Below, piece by piece: positions 11,247 to 23,400 of a DNA stretch of 64,000 nucleotides. The stretch lies in the NCBI GenBank assembly GCA_963662175.1, contig OY759222.1:14828222-14892221 (forward strand), in the 5' to 3' direction. The translations under genes were made by a program, and so were the position numbers. Below the pieces are notes generated by a model, which worked only from the letters and a program-made list of their open reading frames with translations, had not been told where the DNA came from and ran no database searches. The first letter of the stretch is position 1. Every line of letters begins with the position of its first letter. The stretch comes from Aradus depressus. Lineage: Eukaryota; Arthropoda; Insecta; Hemiptera; Aradidae.

Positions 11247-11506
11247 AACTCATGCCCGGGCTATAAGTACAAGGTCACATCGCCTACTACCACATCGCCC
11301 TTTCATCACTCTGGTGGACATGAGCGCGACTGTACGATAGTATGACTATGTCTCACACAGTATTATGGGAGTCCTGACATTGTACAGGGTCGGCACCATC
11401 GCTTAACGTCCCATATGAAAGACAGCATGTGGGCCTCGGCCTGGTTTCGAACCCGCAATCTTGAGCTCAGTAAGCAACACGCAAACCACTGAGCTACCGG
11501 CGCCCT
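11247..11506 (-). repeat. SINE family A with internal deletion
   Basis: It has the tail-side CATGCCCGGGCTATAAGTAC segment and the complete tRNA-like head, ending CTGAGCTACCGGCGCCC. About 80 bp of the middle is missing. The adjoining 11507-11580 (TTGCGGGTTCGAATCTCATC) resembles the head of SINE family B on the plus strand. Confidence 0.75.
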
Positions 11507-11939
11507 TCTCACAATGGTTGCGGGTTCGAATCTCATCAGAGATACAACTCCCTCTCGGGACCATGGATTTTTCGTTAATAACTAAATATAGCCCAGTAAA
11601 ATTAGGATTTTGTTTTCAAATAAATACTGAAGAAGTAATTTTTTGCATGCACCTTTATTTTGAAAAAACAAACAACGTGGAAAAAGCCCATTTCCAAAAA
11701 CTTCTTTGCATTGGGAATTATTCAAGGTCAAAGGTTAAAAAAAATTGGTTTTCGCGAATATCTCGCTTTCTATTGGTTGTAGGCTCGTCCCTTGATCCCT
11801 GGCCTCTTTGCATGGCTCAATGGGTCGGTCCCTCACTGGTTCTTCTTGGCCCATATCGGCCGGGGAAAGGAAATTATTTTTTTAATTTAATTTAATTAGA
11901 CAATATACACAGTACATCAAACCAATGAAAAAAAAAAAT

Positions 11940-12621
11940 ATAGGTTAGGTTTTATGACTCATGCCCGGGCTTTAACTACGAGGTCATATCGCCTACTACC
12001 AGACCGCTCTTTCGTCACTCTGGTGGACATGAGCCCGACTCTACTATGGGAGTTCTATATTTTGCCTACCCTAAATTTTTTCGGCTGATTTTGGCAAAAA
12101 AACTAATCAGATCTAAGCTAGCTCATGTTACTCCTTCATTCCAAACTTCAAGTTCATAATTACAATAGTTTTCGAGGTAGAGCGCTCACAACTTTCCAAT
12201 CAAATACACACAGACAGACATCATCATGAAAATTGTTAAAACGTATTCAGGAGACCTTGAAATATAAAAATCAGTTGAAAATTCGATCTCGGATTTTCAG
12301 ACGATTACAATACTTTTTTATATGTAGGTACTATAAATAGTATTTATACAGTCAGGCAGAGCGCTCTTTCGTCACTCTGGTGGACATGAGCCCGACTCTA
12401 TTATGGGAGTCCTAAATTTTGCCTACCCTAAATTTTTATTCACCTAGGGCAGGGGTCTTTAACGAGTACCTGACATCGTACAGGCTTGAGACCATCGCTT
12501 AACGTCCCATCCGAAGAACGGCGTGCTTAAGTTTATTTTACCTCCCAGATAAAATAAACTAAGGGCCAAGTTCTTGAGCTCAGAAGACAAGCACGCATAC
12601 CACTGAGCTGCCGGCACCCTC
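11940..12621 (-). repeat. SINE family A interrupted by retroelement 3' end
   Basis: SINE tail part 11940-12077 is followed by a second copy of the retroelement end seen at 7634 (12079-12356), then by SINE sequence from GAGCGCTCTTTCGTC to the head at 12621. The segment GCTCTTTCGTCACTCTGGTG to GCCTACCCTAAATTTTT occurs on both sides of the insert, so this is either two SINE copies or an insertion with a large duplication. Confidence 0.75.
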
Positions 12622-12959
12622 AAAAAAAATATATATATGTATGTCATACAAACATGTGTTGTACAATTGGTCAGTAATGTTGCTAAGGTTCTTTCTGAAG
12701 GTTATTAACCGGTACAAGGTTAAATTTATGTATAATTGTAGCAAGCACGTTTTGAGGTCAATCAATTGAGTAATATCCAAAGTTCTGTAATAAAATTATT
12801 TATTTCAACTGTTCATTGAGCTTAAATTAGCTTAACATTTCATAACACATTGAGCTTCATGCCACAAGATTGAGCTATGTAAAGAAAGGTAAGAGCTTAA
12901 TGGTTTTAATTTTCTCTTTCTTTAATTAAGTAATTTCTTATATTTATTCGCTTTATTCA

Positions 12960-13340
12960 ACTTCATGTGGTAGGCTTTCATTATGTTTTGTTGAAGTCGA
13001 TGTACCAACTAACATTGCTGTATTGAAGGGTGAACCTAGATCTGACCTAGAAACCTAAAATGTTTCTTCATATCCTTTTGTGGTAGGCTTTCTTTACATA
13101 TGGTTGAAGCCAATGTACCAACATCGCCGTTTTCAAGTGTTTTTTTTGTCAGAAAATATATGGGAAATCGTGCCACAAGATCGATGTACATTTTATATTC
13201 CTTCCACGATTATTTTAGTGGAGACATATCCGATAATGTTTCTTCATCTCGTTTGTGGTAGGCTTTCCTTACATATGGTTGAAGGCAATGTACCAACATC
13301 ACTGTATTCAAGTGTTTTTTCCAGAAAATATACAGAAATT
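12960..13340 (+). repeat. Three tandem degenerate units
   Basis: TGTGGTAGGCTTTC recurs at 12966, 13080 and 13253, each followed by ATGGTTGAAG-like and CAATGTACCAAC words. Spacing is 114 and 173 bp. An open frame across it (13080-13424) follows the repeat and shows no protein family. Confidence 0.6.
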
Positions 13341-13496
13341 CCTACCACAAGGTGTCTTATTTTCAAGACCTCTGGTACCAACCAGGACCCCACTAAGTAT
13401 CCTCGACAGGACCTAACTTTTTGACTTCTTGAAATCACATAAAATTGCTCTAATAATAATATATATAAATGTACACTCTCGCGTTGTTAGTGAATG

Positions 13497-13821
13497 TTAA
13501 AAAATAGGGAAAAACGATGGGATGAAAGAATTGTTTATCGATGAGATGAGCTGATGAGCAGTATGAACGAGCCAAAACTCCCGCTCATGGCGGGAAAGAG
13601 GAAGGGGTTTCAGATGTTCGCCACCGCACGCGCTACCGTCAACTTTCACATCAGATTTCAGTTCCACACCACCATCGCCATTTTTCCCGAGCGCTACTTT
13701 CGCAGAACCGCCTCTTAAATCCCCAAATATCTCTTCTCGCATATTCCTGTCCAGGACTTGCAAAGCCACATCTGGATAAATGAAGTCATCAGATGGGAGA
13801 CCACATAAAATAAAACTTAAT
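13497..13821 (-). CDS. Unrecognised terminal exon
   Basis: A TGCAG acceptor (13822-13826) precedes an open frame of 108 codons reading LSFILCGLPSDDFIYPDVAL, then a NMREEIFGDLRGG segment, and ending before a TAA at 13497. Codon use and the acidic/basic balance look like real coding sequence, and the GC content is higher than that of the surroundings. The upstream exon was not found. A signal-peptide-like frame at 15737-15881 on the same strand does not join in phase directly. I do not recognise the family. Confidence 0.5.
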
Positions 13822-14033
13822 CTGCAAACAAATATAATATAATTCTAAATATCTACAACTAAATACATAAAGGTATTTATAATATATAAAAAATATTCTT
13901 GATGTGACTAAATTAAAAACAAGCAAGAACTTGATCGGTGGAAGGTCAAAGGTCATCAAAGATTGCTAGGGGAGGAGGGGGGTGTTAAAGATGACTGAGG
14001 TGGTGGTTAAGGGTGCGAGTAACGTAACCTGAC

Positions 14034-14400
14034 ATGGATAACCATAAGGGGAGGTTGCCAGGATCAGCCTATTTACACTACTCACGAATTATATATATTG
14101 TTGGTTACACAAAATGTTGGTTACACCCTTTATATTCGGAGCTTCAACCTACTACAGCAGGCGAACGCCCTACATTTATCCCTAGCTCTCTCGGCGCGCC
14201 AAGAAAATTAAGGTGGGCTGGGAGTGACCTCTGACCGTCTCAGACGATTGGCAGCGGTCGCTCCGAGCCTACCACAGCAACAGGAAATGTTTTTATTTTT
14301 TTGAATGACAAATAAAATTGTTAGGCCTCACTTCCCCGACGATTCGGGGATGGGTGTCGTGGCCTCCACCGGAGGTCGGCCACCAAAAAAAAAAAAAAAA
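14034..14400 (+). mobile_element. LINE 3' UTR fragment (same family as 37697-38313)
   Basis: CGAACGCCCTACATTTATCC, AATTAAGGTGGGCTGGGAGT, CTACCACAGCAACAG and a GCGATTCGG-like region are shared with the LINE end at 38085-38313. It terminates in a run of A residues at 14383-14400. Confidence 0.75.
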
Positions 14401-15450
14401 CGTTGCACCTTTTATACTGAAAGAATGGTGCTTGGCTTGGTATAATGTGAAGATGGTATCTCTAGGTTGGGACATGCTTCGTCTGGCAGATGAGCGGCCT
14501 GGACTGCAGGAGCTGTCTGGCCGGACCTGCCCGTCTCTGGCGACGGATGGTCACCTCAGTCAGAAGACGGTTCACCACCGGACCCCAGTCTCGCCAACAG
14601 AGGATCCATTCCAATCAGCCTCCAGGTTCGGCACTTTTTCACAATTTACCCACAACAGTTATTGTTTTACTTTTTTAACGTAATTTTTAATTTTTTTGAC
14701 GTAAAACTACTGCTGGCGGTACGGTGGTTAAAGTCACGAAAATGTGTCACACTTTGGGAGCTTATATCTCCTAGAATCATAATAATCGTAGAATAATGAA
14801 CGAAACGCCGATAGAAAGCTTGTGTAATACGATTTATTATAAAAGCCCTTAAATACGGTAGCATAAAAACAAACAATTAGGCCTAATCTCGAATGATTGG
14901 GTCTCAAAGTTAGTAGAAGAGTCGCGAACCGCCATCTATCCATAATATACCAAACTTTTTACCGTCAGGCATCCTTCTCTTGAAACAGAAGGATGAGTTA
15001 TGTATTTATTTTATTTGTAATATGTATTATTTATGAAAGATGAAGGGTTGAAACGTTTCTTATAATAAATCGTAATACAAAATTGACAACAATAATACAG
15101 CTCATTATACTTCTAGTGAAATTGATAAATAATCGATTATGATAGTTACCATGAATTGTATGTAGCATAAATTTATATGAAATAAATAAAATAAGAAAGA
15201 TTTCTTTTATTTGAATTTGAAAAACTGAATATACTAAACGTACTTCCACGTGCCCCGTTGCTTTCTTTTTGTTCACAAAACAAGCAAAATTAAATGTCGG
15301 ATAAGCATAATTAGGCCTTAAATGTCAATAACTTTCAATAGGTATTTGTACTTTTGTAATCATTTTTGTATTTTCTTTATTTTATTTTATTATTGACTGT
15401 ATATGTTATTGTTAAGTTAAGCCTAGCAAACTTAAATGTCACTTTTGAAC
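14401..15450. other. Stretch without a recognised gene
   Basis: A GC-richer patch at 14490-14640 is open in two frames but matches nothing I know. From 14700 the sequence is AT-rich. No splice-consistent exon model could be built. Confidence 0.3.
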
Positions 15451-15451
15451 T

Positions 15452-15488
15452 TTGTGCTGACGATGGCGTAAGCCGAAACCGGTACACT
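15452..15488 (+). ncRNA. Hammerhead ribozyme-like motif
   Basis: CTGACGA (15457-15463) is followed by a hairpin GGC-GTAA-GCC with a GNRA-type loop, then GAAACCGGTA. The stem III strand ACCGGT is self-complementary. GTG before the core can pair with CAC after the expected cleavage position. A single arm, without an inverted partner here. Confidence 0.55.
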
Positions 15489-15736
15489 TTATGTATATAT
15501 TTTTATAGAATTAGACAATATAAAAGTTAAACATATTTTTTTTTTATTTATTTTATTAAATTTTCACTATATCACAGATCGCAGACGTTTATTCGGAATA
15601 AATTGTCTGAGATATCCAAATCAAACTCGAAAAAATTGTAATTTATGATTTTTTTAAAAATATTTGTTCATTTATTTTTGATAATAGTGACTGGTAGGGG
15701 GAGGGGGGGGGGGATAAATTTCACAATTTTCCATTA

Positions 15737-15881
15737 CTGGTAACACAACGTACTTTGGATGAGACAGTGATGCTGCTACGGACGAGGTCTGCGGTGGAAG
15801 GTGAGGTAGGCTACTGGCAGCCGAGGACAGGAGGAAAGCAAGAAAAGCGCATGCGGTTCCAGCCACCCACCCACGAAACAT
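15737..15881 (-). CDS. Possible signal-peptide exon
   Basis: From an ATG at 15881 the frame reads MFRGWVAGTACAFLAFLLSS, a good secretory signal with an AAS-S type cleavage region, then LPHLPPQTSSVAASLSHPKY. A GTAATG donor-like site lies near 15737. It could begin the gene whose last exon is at 13497-13821, but the phases do not match directly, so a middle exon would be needed. Weak evidence. Confidence 0.25.
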
Positions 15882-16165
15882 TACTTCAGATCAAGAAGGC
15901 ACTCGATGAACAGGTACTGTTTGACCTTCCCAGATCGATTATAATGTACTGTCTCAAATATAAAACATAAAATCAAAAATTGACCCTTGTATACACAAGC
16001 GGTGAAAGTTTTATTTCATCTATTTTTCAGGAACAAAATTTAAGCTTTCAGAGTTTACAAAAATTAAGTTAATTTATATTAAAGTCAAAGTTAAGAAAAA
16101 AAATGTTTTCGGTGAAGAATAGCAATATACCTCCATAGCATATACCAATTATTACAGTTAACTTA

Positions 16166-17782
16166 CTGTGGCGTTCAAAAGTATTTGCACAAGCAATATT
16201 TTACTCATAATTATAGTAAGGGATAATTTAAAAAATCATATAACTAGGTACACAAAAACGTTATTTATTTATGCATATATTTACGTAAAAACCGTTAATG
16301 CGACATAAGAATACATATTTTTACAACAATTTTTCTTGAAAAAGCTCCGTTCAAAAGTATTTGCACAAATTATACTGTTTATTTTAATTAGTACAGTAAT
16401 TCTAAACCTAAGTGTGTTTACTCTGTTTGTTTACATTTCCTTTCTCACTCAATTAGGGATTAACATTCTTCAGAATAGTCTACTATTTTAATCCAGTCTC
16501 AGTCAACATGGCACCGAGAACGTAAGTTATCCCAGGCAGTAAGGGGAAATATTATTTTTTTGAGAAACCAAGGCAAAACCTACCGTGGAATTGGGAATAT
16601 TTAAAATTTTCTACAGTCCGTTATGCCATAAAAAGGTTGGAGGAGGCAGGAAATACGTTAAATAAGCAACGAACAGGACGACCAAGGGCTCGGACACAAC
16701 GGGAGTGCAGGGATATCGTACGGGAAGTAAAGGCACACCCATCCACAAGTGGTTGGCAATTAGTCAATAAGGTCGAATTGACTTCTGAAAAACGTGTGAG
16801 TGAATCAACAGTAAAAAGAGCGCTCTATAAAGCTGATTTTCACGGAAGAGTTCCAAGGAAAAAGCCCTTCATTTCTGAGGTCAACAGGAAAGTAGTTTGG
16901 AATTTGCAAAAACCCATCTCAGCAAGCCAATGGAATTTTGGCAAAGCGTCCTCTTTAGTGATGAGAGCAAAAACGTTTGTAGAAGTGACGGGAAAAAATA
17001 TATCTGGCGAAAACCAAATAAAGAGCTTAAACGCCTTAACGTCACACCTACGGTAAAACATGGTGGAGGACATGTGATGGTCTGGGGGTGTGTGGCTCAC
17101 AATGGGGTAGGCAATCTTGTCCCAATTGAATCTGTCATGACTGCTGATACCTACGACAACATTTTGCGCCATAATCTCCGAGCTAGTGCCATCAAATTGA
17201 ATATGGAAAATATTTTTATATTCCAACAGGACAATGATCCAAAACACAAGGCCAATAAAACCAGAGAATGGCTTCTTTATAATGCGCCCAGGATGCTACA
17301 AACCCCTCCACAATCTCCAGATTTAAATATTATAGAACATGTTTGGAACTATTTAGACCTTAAAATTCGAAAACATAAAATTAAGGGAAAAAATAATTCA
17401 AAAGGAATTTTATTGGACGTGTGGAATAAAGTTGACGTTAACTTCATAAAAAATGTAGTTAATTCCATGCCAAGGAGGCTTCAGGCTGTGGTAGACGCCA
17501 ATGGACTTTATACCAAGTATTAAATATATTATAGGTTGTTTTATTGATTTTATAATAATTTTTATTTCAAGTTTTATATTATGTGCAAATATTTTTGAAC
17601 GGAGCTTTTTCAAACAAAATTGTTGTAAAAATATGTTTTCATATTTCGCATTAACGGGTTTTACGTAAATATATGCTTAAATAAATAAAGTTTTTGTGTA
17701 TTTAGTTATATGATTTTTTTAGTTGTCCCTTACTATGATTATGAGTAAAATATTGCTTGTGCAAATACTTATGAACGCCACG
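16166..17782 (+). mobile_element. Tc1-like transposon with IR/DR ends
   Basis: TA flanks at 16164-16165 and 17783-17784. The terminal inverted repeats are about 200 bp. Each contains two copies of a GTTCAAAAGTATTTGCACAA word, an outer one at the tip (16172, and its complement near 17757-17777) and an inner one (16347, and its complement near 17582-17602). This inverted-repeat/direct-repeat layout is that of Sleeping Beauty-type Tc1 elements. Confidence 0.9.
16508..17523 (+). pseudogene. Tc1-family transposase, frameshifted
   Basis: The N-terminal helix-turn-helix half (frame through 16637-16900, with RTGRPRARTQRE and VSESTVKRALYKADFHGR) and the catalytic half (16900-17523) are in different frames, with a shift near 16905. 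A shift and in-frame stops also occur between 16520 and 16630. The DDE triad is visible: D in LFSDESKNV, D in QQDNDPKH and E in SPDLNIIEHVW, the last two 34 residues apart (DD34E, Tc1 family). The WRKPNKEL and VWGCV motifs are typical. Breaks make it non-functional. The intact catalytic residues suggest fairly recent loss. Confidence 0.92.
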
Positions 17783-17789
17783 TACATAG

Positions 17790-18085
17790 GGACACAGTCC
17801 CCATACTAAATTTTGTGTCGATACATTCATTAAATCACGAGTTATTATAGTTTTTGAGTTGAGCCCCCTTGTCTATGCTCAATTTTTCGGAAGATATAGT
17901 TGTTATTGGGGTTTTGAATTTACATATGAAATTTCGTATCGATACATTCATTACAATGGCAGTTTTTAGATTTTATGTATTAAGCCTCCCCTCTTCTTTT
18001 TGACAGATTTGGTTGAAAATTAACAGGTGTTGATAACATAAAAACATTTGTGCCGTTACACTCATTCCATCGGGAGTTTATGGTG
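17790..18085 (+). repeat. Dispersed repeat family C, two units
   Basis: ATTTTGTGTCGATACATTCA and TTTACATATGAAATTTCGTA mark two units with the shared CCCC-rich linker. It abuts the right end of the Tc1 element. Confidence 0.55.
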
Positions 18086-18096
18086 TCCACAGACTA

Positions 18097-19321
18097 CAGT
18101 AGACTCTCCCTTATCCGGCGTTCTGTTAACCGGCGCGCTCCCTTATCCGGCGGTCGCAAAATAATATCAAATTTGTTAAACTAAAATTAACATTCAATTA
18201 TATTATATGAGCCACGTATATTTACGAGCACATAATAATTCCGTAACTCGCGAATCTTTAATGTACTTTTAGTGTACATACATACATATGTATATTGTAT
18301 TTATAATGAAGGGAACGCCGATTTTTTACCGATTACGATTTTTTTAACAAATAATATTTTTAGAATTTTATAATTACATCGATAGTAATTTGACTTTTTG
18401 AGTTAACCCCTCCAAATTTAGATAAGACCCGAGTTTGTATGATGTCAGGTCTTAACAAGTACCTGACAGACTCGGGACCGTCTCTTAACGCTCCGTTTTC
18501 ACGGTTTTTCCACCTCCTCAATAAAGAACCTAAGGGCTTGGGCTGGGTTTCGAACCAGCGATCTTGAGCTCAATAGGCAAACACGCTACTTCTGAGCTAC
18601 CGTCTCACTGCAGTAATTTTGGGTTTGATTAAATATATGGAACAAATATGAAGAGGATTCGACTATTTTTACCTGCGCAAGACGAACACATATGAATGTC
18701 GGAAAGTTACGGAACATTAAACATTCATTTAATGTTGGGCTCACGAATTTCGCCCAATCATTACAATGTAAATTAGGTAGATTATTTAAATTTTTTTTTA
18801 CCAAATAGTGCTTTGCGTGCGAAATCCGTATTCCATATACCAGTCCGTATCTGGTAACTCAGCAAAGGATAGAGGATTCCAGTGGATACTTAGTATTCTG
18901 TTATTGTTAACCACTATTAATTGTTCCCGCCTCATTAGTCCTGATTGCCTTAGTGAGACCGCTAGATCGTGATCTGCCTGCAAGTTGTGGGACCTGTGAT
19001 TTGTCGATTGTCCTACTAAGTGCCTCTGTGCTGGTGTTTTAAATATGTATGTAATTAAACGCAGATTTCAAAATATCTCTTTAATGCTTGGATAAATATA
19101 TGTATGTACATATAATAAATCAATGTTCAGTATGTACATATTTGTCAATTTAATTATTGTTATCAACAAAGTACATGGTACCTACATGTTTTATTCCTTA
19201 GCTCACCTAAAAACACTTTTTTTAATGCTTTAATTAATATATTTTTTCTCATTAATTGATGACTTCCGTTATCCGGAGTTTTCTGTTATCCGGCGTCACG
19301 TCGATAAGGGAGAGTCTACTG
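18097..19321. mobile_element. pogo-like non-autonomous element (1.2 kb)
   Basis: The 19-bp terminal inverted repeats read CAGTAGACTCTCCCTTATC at both ends, flanked by TA (18095-18096 and 19322-19323). TTATCCGGCG words are repeated inside both termini. The interior contains a diverged SINE A piece (18436-18606) and no transposase. Confidence 0.85.
18436..18606 (-). repeat. Diverged SINE family A fragment
   Basis: GTACCTGACAGACTCGGGACC and the tRNA-like head GGGTTTCGAACCAGCGATC are recognisable. It is older than the other copies, judging from substitutions and short indels. Confidence 0.65.
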
Positions 19322-19344
19322 TATTTCTATTCATGTCCATCTGA

Positions 19345-19905
19345 ACAAAAAAAAAAATGTCATCGATGAATCACCGGAAATGTACTTCCCCACAACGAAT
19401 TAATCAATTAACTTTTCGCTTCCTCTCCAAAATCAGTGGGGTTAATGTGTTGAGCCCCTTCTGATCCCCCTCCCCTTCTTCTGATTCCGCTGAAAATTGA
19501 CAAGTGTCGTCCTTATGGGTTTTTGAATTCACGTATGAAATTTTGTGTCGATACATTCATTACAACGGCAGTTATTGGAGTTTTTGAGTTAAGCCTCCCC
19601 CCTAACCCTCTCCTCCCCTTTGGCCGTTTTGGATGTAAATCGATAGATGTTGTCCTTATGCGGTTTTGGTCACTCATTTATAATTTCATATCGATACATT
19701 CCTTCTCTCTGCTATTAATAATTTTATGTTAAGCTTCCCCCCTAATTATCCCGTTCCCTTCGGTCGATTTGGCTGAAAAACAATCGGTGTCGTCGTCAGA
19801 GGGTTCATTCTATTGAGAGTTTTGGTATTCAGAGACACAGATACGACTTTTTTTTTTTTCATATTTGGAGTCTAGAGGTCGGAAAACTTAACTTTCCTAC
19901 CCTTT
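19345..19905 (+). repeat. Dispersed repeat family C, multi-unit copy
   Basis: Begins GAATCACCGGAAATGTACTT, has three to four 110-150-bp units (GGTGTCGTCCTTATGG, ATGAAATTTTGTGTCGATAC, TTGAGTTAAGCCTCCCCC) and ends GAGTCTAGAGGTCGGAAAAC. Open frames across it come from the repeat. Confidence 0.65.
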
Positions 19906-21539
19906 GTTGTCAGGGTTGGCAATTCACGCAACAGAAGAAAGGTATCTCCATATCAAATCCGGATTTTGGTCATCCTGAGAAATCGGACAGTCTTCCATTC
20001 ACAGGAGGCCATCTGGAAGAAGGAGAGTACAGGGATATACCTCAGTAAGACGTACGCACACACCCCTACCAATCAGTGGAATAAATGTCGATCTCAGAGA
20101 AAAATAAATTGTCTTGTCATTTTTGTATATTTTTTTTATTATTTTACGAGTTAATTATTGTTTATTATTGTTATTGTTACGGTACCCGTTTCTCAGTTCC
20201 TGAAATGCACCCTGGTCCATGGTTCTTAACCAGACTTGTGTTCACTAAACAGAAATCGATCGACCCTTTATTTCTGTTAATGAATGTAAACCTGCAGCAC
20301 TCTGCATTTCTCCACTTTATCTAACATAATATGTTATTATCTTCCTCTCCCCCTTCATCTCTTAAGAAATAATAATCATAGTAAAACATATAATAATATG
20401 ACATTTAAAATGCAATACAAGTTCTAAAAAAAAAAAAAATTAAACATTATTATTAACATTAAAAAAAACTTAACTTTTAACAGTTTTTTAAAATGTTGAC
20501 TAAATCACGAATGTAATAATTTTATTCATAATGATCTACGTTCATTGTGGTAGTTAACATTTTTCAAGACCCCCTCTCCTGTTCTAAAAAAAAATTAGAA
20601 ACTTCCCTCGACGCTTTATTTATTTCAATTATGTTACTTAATTAAAATAAAATAATTGTATTAAAATTTATGGATGACACCATTTGAGCTCAACATTTAT
20701 TATTGGAACTCGGCCGGAGCTTTGTCATCACATTGTATAACCTACGAGCTGTTAGGTTATACTTAAATCATATATGGACCGGCGCTTTGTTGATTGTCAA
20801 CAATATCTTATAGTTCATAGACTTCTATTTATTGCTTCGATGATCAGATGCGCCAGTGCTCAGGTAAAATATTATTAGTTATATTTGTGTAATTGTAATT
20901 GAATTATTATTTGTCCTATAATGGCTTCATGAAGTTTGTATTAGTTGAAATTTTATGCAAGTGCATTAATAAACCTATTTATAGTCAGTTTTGCGAGAAG
21001 TTAGTAAATCTTTCGGTTATGTTTTTTTTTTTTTTTTTTATAAAGATACTCAGTATAAAGGGGAGTTCACACTTTCAGTTTTGCCCATACTATTTCTCCA
21101 TTCACACTCGGTTTTGCTCCCGGATTTCTACCTCTCTCTCCCATTAAATTCCAACGTTTCATAGTATTTAACTTCCACCACCTTCCCTCAACTTATACTG
21201 CGTTTAGTCGCTTTCGTCTTGTTCCGAAAATCTACGGAGTTCACTTTCTACATGTCAGACTTGTAGAGTTCTATATTAGGTTAAGAATCCTTTTTTTGTA
21301 ATTTCTAATGTTATCAGTCATGATAAAGCAGAACGAATTGCATTCTTCTTGGTGATAACAGCTGAGTGATAAAATATCTAATATTTCGGGACAGATATTT
21401 CACACCTAAGGAACTGGAGCCTGAAGGTAGAAATGCGTTTTACTCGAATATATAAGATGACTGAAAATATCACCGCGACCAGAGTGGGGCTATTGTGTGA
21501 CGTGAACAGCTTTTTATCGTTAATAAAGTCCAGCGTAAT
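19906..21539. other. Stretch without a recognised gene
   Basis: AT-rich with short open frames of up to 82 codons that show no family motif. A T-run at 21021-21039 and an adjacent composition change suggest a retroposed piece, but no ends were identified. Confidence 0.3.
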
Positions 21540-22090
21540 GGTACGGTTTCCTCCATAGCCTGCCTTGGTTCTGTTATGGCAGACCCGAACCAGTAAAATC
21601 TCTTGCTTTCAAGAGTTTTCCCCTGCTTAGAATATGAACCGGAGTCTCATTTTCCTCCCCACATTTCCTGCACAGAGGGCTTCTAGTAATTCTCATATTG
21701 TGTAAATATTTGTTCATATTACAGTGTCTTGTGATTCTACTCATGTTCAGAAGCTTTCGGCTTATTTTCTCTGAGGGTCCCGCAACAAAGTGTTTTGAAT
21801 GTCTCTGCTTAGAGACTCTTCTCCAGATATGTCTTTTAGTTAGCCAGCTTTTTACCCTTGCGGTGCTCTTGAAGATCCCGCAGAAGAGTTCCGATCCTAT
21901 GGGTACCCCGAACTTGAACAGCCCTTTCGTTGCCTTTCTCGTCTCCTAGCACCCATCTCAACAGTACTCCACCAGGGTCTTCTGTGTTTGAAGCCATTCC
22001 AGGACAACTTTGGAGTCTATGTTGACACCTTTTAGCGCTTCTTCGCTGTCAGATTATATTAGGATCCGCCCTCCCCTCATTTTCCGACTC
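21540..22090 (-). pseudogene. LINE fragment: RNase H and C-terminal CX2C...H region
   Basis: On the minus strand, around 22060-21960, a frame reads SDSEEALKGVNIDSKVVLEW, which is RNase H-like (the conserved serine-aspartate-x-x-A-L block of LINE RNase H). After a stop near 21955 the frame continues through SWLTKRHIWRR and GPSEKISRKLLNMSRITRH to SPLCRKCGEENETPVHIL, the C-terminal Cys/His motif that follows RNase H in I/Jockey/R1-like elements. Stops and missing upstream RT mark it as dead. Confidence 0.75.
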
Positions 22091-22900
22091 GCGACCCGCG
22101 CGAAAGCGTTCCTGGCAATCCGTTACTGCTCTTTCCTGTCGCTATAGGGCTCCTGGGGTAAAGGAGCTAAGAACTTGTTCCATTGACAGATAAATGTTCG
22201 TCTAATAATAGGGCTGCCCGAGCACATGCGCAGTAGAGGAAAACCGACGCGCAAAGTCAAAATATCTAGCAGCTCTTGATATATACGTGCAAGACCATTT
22301 GTCATAAAATATCTCGGTTTTATCGTTTACAATATAGTTCTGTTATTCCGGTTTAAATTCAGAAAAAGGCACATTGATTTCAGTTATAAAAAGGAGTTTT
22401 ATTCGTTGGCTAGTTATTTTAATTTTACTTTTTATGGAATATTAAAATTGTGTAATTATATTGAATTTGTTTCAGATAACAACATTTTTGACTGAATGGA
22501 GATAATTATTGGATTAGATATACCTACCTCAGTCGTTTTGGGCAGGCTTTGATGACTACATATTGTTGATTGGAACGGTTTCTGCTCTGTGTTTGATACG
22601 TAGAGCAGAAATCGTTCCGATGTACAAAACGTAGTTCATGCATTTCGACAATCTGATAATTTGAAGGTACATAATATCATGGAGGTAAGCGAGAAACCAA
22701 AATGGACTTAGGACAGTGAACCGGAAGAGGGCTCCGCATCACATCGAAGGACTAACAGGCAATAACACAATAAACCAGTGTTGAACACCGCTAATATGGT
22801 TTTTCTTGTTTGGGTCATAATTAAACTGTGCTATTAGTCAATAATTTAATTGTCCTAAATCAAGAAACAAAATTATTTTTATTGACTTTATAAAACATAT
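22091..22900. other. Stretch without a recognised gene
   Basis: A short inverted pair, GGAACGGTTTCTGCTCT near 22573 and AGAGCAGAAATCGTTCC near 22602, forms a local hairpin. Otherwise nothing is identifiable. Confidence 0.35.
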
Positions 22901-23189
22901 ACAGTAAAACCCCTCTGCAACGGATAGTCACGGGACCAAGAAAATTGTCCATTGCAGAAGGGTCTCCGTTGAGGAGAGTAAAAAAAACATTATATGTATG
23001 TAGGTGCTTGACTTGTAAACGTTTAATTTGCTTTTTATGTTTAATACTACACATATAGGTAACAAACCATATATAATTACATAAAACATACATAATAATA
23101 GTTATTATGGATTTTAGGTTAATAAACCAAACAGTAGGTATGTATGATACTTGACATTTTTGCAGAGATATTGTGAAACACAATAAAAA

Positions 23190-23400
23190 ATATAAAGAAA
23201 ACGAATGTTTTTTTTGAAAATATTGTCTATTTCACAAAATATATACAATATATGAAAATACTGTTGGTATAGCTACTATCTTCAGCCACGACCGTACTGT
23301 ATTTGTTAAGTTGTGACTGAAGATGGTAGCAATACCGAAAGTACTCTCATATATTTTATATACCTTGTGAAATAGACAATATTTCTAAAAAAACATTCAT
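23190..23400. repeat. Inverted-repeat element with hammerhead-like arms
   Basis: ATATTGTCTATTTCACAA near 23220 is mirrored by TTGTGAAATAGACAATAT near 23366. The right arm holds a good hammerhead-like motif (23312-23351). The left arm holds its decayed counterpart, in which GAAA has become AACA. Confidence 0.65.
23312..23351 (+). ncRNA. Hammerhead ribozyme-like motif
   Basis: CTGAAGA (23317-23323), then hairpin GGTA-GCAA-TACC with a GNRA loop, GAAAGTACTC with self-complementary AGTACT as stem III, and predicted cleavage after C23346. Stem I pairs GTGA with TCAT (one G-T wobble). All conserved core positions of CUGANGA...GAAA are present. Confidence 0.65.

Noticed and set aside
13080..13424. 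114-codon open frame as a gene
   Set aside because: It spans three degenerate tandem units and shows no conserved domain.
14318..14683. Open frames at 14318-14683
   Set aside because: The first third is LINE 3' UTR and an A-run; the rest shows no motif.
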